42,075 bases of DNA from Protostelium mycophagum (Eukaryota; Evosea; Variosea; Protosteliida; Protosteliaceae), in the NCBI GenBank assembly GCA_002081555.1, contig MZNV01002124.1:1-42075 (forward strand). The letters run 5' to 3'. Within the stretch, counting starts at the first letter, position 1; every line of letters begins with the position of its first letter. A model generated the notes under the pieces. It saw nothing but the letters and a program-made list of their open reading frames with translations. It was not told the DNA's origin and did not search any database. The position numbers and the translations under genes are program-made. Shown here in pieces: positions 40,105 to 42,075 of the stretch.

Positions 40105-41229
40105 ATGTCAGAATCCAAAGAGTACCAAGTAAGTTTGGTCTCTGAGTTATTGAGAGATACAAAGGATGTGACCGTTGCATATTTAGAGGGTATGTGATTT
40201 TCAGTCTTGGTCTGATGTGAATAGAATCAGATCTGGGTGATGTAGGGTTGATTTGTAAGGCCTTTGAGCAGTGCAACTCACTTCACACGTTGGTATTTGC
40301 AGCAAGTATTTTGCCCTTTCATTGAGCGCTGAATGACTCTTTCTGTAGAACATCAATTTGACCAAGGGGAGCTTGAAGATTTAGCCGATGGCATACTTGA
40401 ACTACGGAACCTCAAGTGCTTAGGGTTCGAAGGTGACTCAATTACCCACATCACCGACTGATGTGGATCAGGATGTGATTTGGATGACGATGACATAGAG
40501 GTCATCACACACTTGATCAGAGATCATAGCACCCTAAACAAATTAGAACTGACAAATACAAGAATAAGCAAGCAGTTTGGTGTGATTTTAGAAGCATTAA
40601 AAACGAACCAGCACGTGAAGAACATCCAGTTAGATGGTGATAACTCAATATGTATGTGATGTTCTAATTATTAGCAGATGTGTTGAAAGACGAGCCACAA
40701 GAGATGGTGACCTTATTGGCCGATTTCTTGGATGCTACGAAACACATTGAAGAGCTTGATCTAAACCGTGTGTAGTGATGTCTCAAATATTTCTGCAACT
40801 TAAACTTGGCAGAGAATGAGATTGATCACGATGGATTATTGCAGATTGGATGTGCTCTCCTTCATCATTCAAGACTATCAAGGCTGATTTTGAGTGGTAA
40901 CTTTTATGACGATCATGGAGATTTGGGTAATTGGCTGTCAAAGTGTACTTCTCTCACTCATCTGGACCTGTCCGGTAAGTTTATGATTTAGTTATCTTAT
41001 GGTTGATATGGTTTATGATGATGACTTGCACTGCCAATAAAAATTTACATTTATAATCATCGCAGGAAACGGACTCGGTGCATCTGCAGTGGAATCCTTG
41101 CGACAAGCTGTGGCTGAAATGAACAGACTTGAATATTTAGACATCACAGGGACCAACCGCAATGCAATGACAGTTGATACCGTAAAGAGGATGCAAAGGA
41201 ATGGACTGGAAATTATTTGGGATAAATGA
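40105..41229 (+). CDS. Leucine-rich-repeat (RNI-like) protein
   Basis: From MSESKEYQVSLVSELLRDTK, seven or so short exons encode repeats of the ribonuclease-inhibitor type, such as LICKAFEQCNSLHTL, ELRNLKCLGFEG, DLDDDDIEVITHLIRDHSTL, LLADFLDATKHIEELDLN and LLQIGCALLHHSRLSRLIL. LSKCTSLTHLDLSGNGLGAS and LRQAVAEMNRLEYLDITG follow. There is no signal peptide or TM, so it is probably a cytosolic interaction scaffold. The partner is unknown. The stop is at 41227-41229. Confidence 0.78.
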
Positions 41230-41645
41230 TTCTGATAAAGATTTCAATGAACTGTCATTGTGAAGGTGTCACAGCTTGTACAACCTTCTGAACCCCTTGT
41301 ATGCCATTGTTGACATTTCATTTGTGTTTAAATTCTACTGGAATTTTCCATAGAAATATTTTTGCATTTTTGTGGAAATTTTTATGCCTTAGGTTTCCTT
41401 CTTCAGTGACCACTTCTGGCCCCCTCCGCAAAACAACACATCACATTGTGGCATCTTTCCTCATCAGCAAAAATATGCTCTATAATAATTAGATAGCGTT
41501 GTAGACGTGTCCTGAGAAATAAAGAATAAGCAGAAAGAGCTCTGCACCACCCCAAATAGAGTCCTTTCATCTTCTATATTGTTTCCTTAGGTCCTTCCCT
41601 GCGTCCAAGTCCCTTCCTCTGTGAGTCAATCCTCACACTAGAGAT
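41230..41645. other. Intergenic region
   Basis: These 416 bases lie between the LRR gene and the next start. They contain GTTGTAGAC at 41498-41506, outside any gene model, and AT-rich stretches such as TATAATAATTAG. No RNA gene or coding region was recognised. Confidence 0.6.
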
Positions 41646-42075
41646 ATGGCTTCCCATATGAGTCCAAGAGGGACAGCAGAATTAACCATACCACTGGCTA
41701 AGGTTGGTAAGGAAAATACGCCAGAATCATTAGGACGTTAACTACAATGTAAAAATCTGGAAAATAAAAATAATATAGAATATAGAGTTTATTGTGTTTT
41801 TTATCGTCACAAGTCTGTTAAGTATGTACAAAGGGTAGTATGTAGATACATATCATTGACAATATCCTAGATGATAGAGGTCCAGACAACAAGTATGCCT
41901 ATGCGCTGATGATCCCTTCTGTACATAAAGAGGAAAAGTGGTTAACACCACCGACCAGACTTGCAAAACCATGTTAAATTCCGAGTCAGGAGAATTGCCA
42001 TTGCAGTATGAGAAATACCGTGTCACATTCTCCGCTGGTCTGAAGAATCTGCCCGCTCATGCAGCACATGATCTC
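41646..42075 (+). CDS. 5' end of an unidentified gene, possibly with an N-terminal ubiquitin-like/Ras-binding fold
   Basis: An ATG at 41646 opens MASHMSPRGTAELTIPLAK, followed by a plausible 5' splice site. Downstream pieces read YRVYCVFYRHKSVKY, then DDRGPDNKYAYALMIPSVHK with EEKWLTPPTRLAKP, then LPLQYEKYRVTFSAGLKN up to the window end. The pattern (a strand, a spaced helix, then YAL...WL.P...L) is reminiscent of ubiquitin-like domains in FERM, ELMO or formin N-termini. Splice sites were not resolved, so the family is only a suggestion. Confidence 0.35.

Noticed and set aside
41793-41840. A possible 24-base intron (GTATGT...TGTAG) in the last gene
   Set aside because: It is far shorter than any other intron in the window. 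The splice model there is unresolved rather than evidence for ultra-short introns.

Overview
The window is protein-coding DNA from a gene-dense eukaryote. It holds about fourteen genes in 42 kb, most split by many introns of roughly 40-70 bases and separated by gaps of about 100-400 bases. The gene mix is a divergent Raptor, a plant/fungal-type IRE/Rim15 AGC kinase, a receptor-like kinase with a tyrosine-kinase-style catalytic loop behind a beta-helix ectodomain, a SMYD4-like protein, a Bre4/FUSC-like transporter and a Sac1-type phosphatase. This fits a free-living amoebozoan such as a protosteloid amoeba; the taxon is inference from gene content and intron style.

Layout. 1-781: 3' end of a GH5 exo-beta-1,3-glucanase. 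807-1704: three copies of a 256-base block carrying the putative 5' region and first exon of the next gene. 1528-7774: Raptor (TORC1 scaffold). 7893-13572: receptor-like kinase. 13824-14769 (-): four- or five-pass membrane protein. 15092-17735: TPR/SET-MYND (SMYD4-like) protein with a gap in its SET core. 17856-18850: repetitive Tyr-Gly-x-Met-Pro protein. 18894-22798 (-): IRE/Rim15-like kinase. 23111-24568 (-): Cir_N-domain splicing/corepressor-like protein. 24950-28951: FUSC/Bre4-like transporter. 29153-30775: kinesin-13-like motor with a SAM-like tail. 30893-32835: START-domain protein. 32972-34474: alpha/beta hydrolase. 34601-37501: Sac1-like phosphoinositide phosphatase. 37714-39936 (-): secreted type-B carboxylesterase with a Ser/Thr-rich tail. 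40105-41229: LRR protein. 41646-end: start of an unidentified gene.

Functionally, Raptor (nutrient signalling), the IRE/Rim15-like kinase (in yeast Rim15 acts downstream of TOR) and Sac1 (membrane PI4P turnover) are housekeeping regulators. The receptor-like kinase, glucanase and secreted esterase suit a phagotroph that senses and digests microbes or walls. There is no sign of operons.

The most striking non-genic signal is a 9-base word, GTTGTAGAT/ATCTACAAC. I counted 27 exact copies by eye, against well under one expected by chance. It forms the 3' end of at least seven introns in five unrelated genes, lies inside others, and also occurs in exons in several reading frames. Two further intron-associated words, TGACGTCA and GAAATTTC, recur as well. 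Together they suggest that many introns share sequence ancestry (introner-like) or an extended splicing or regulatory code.
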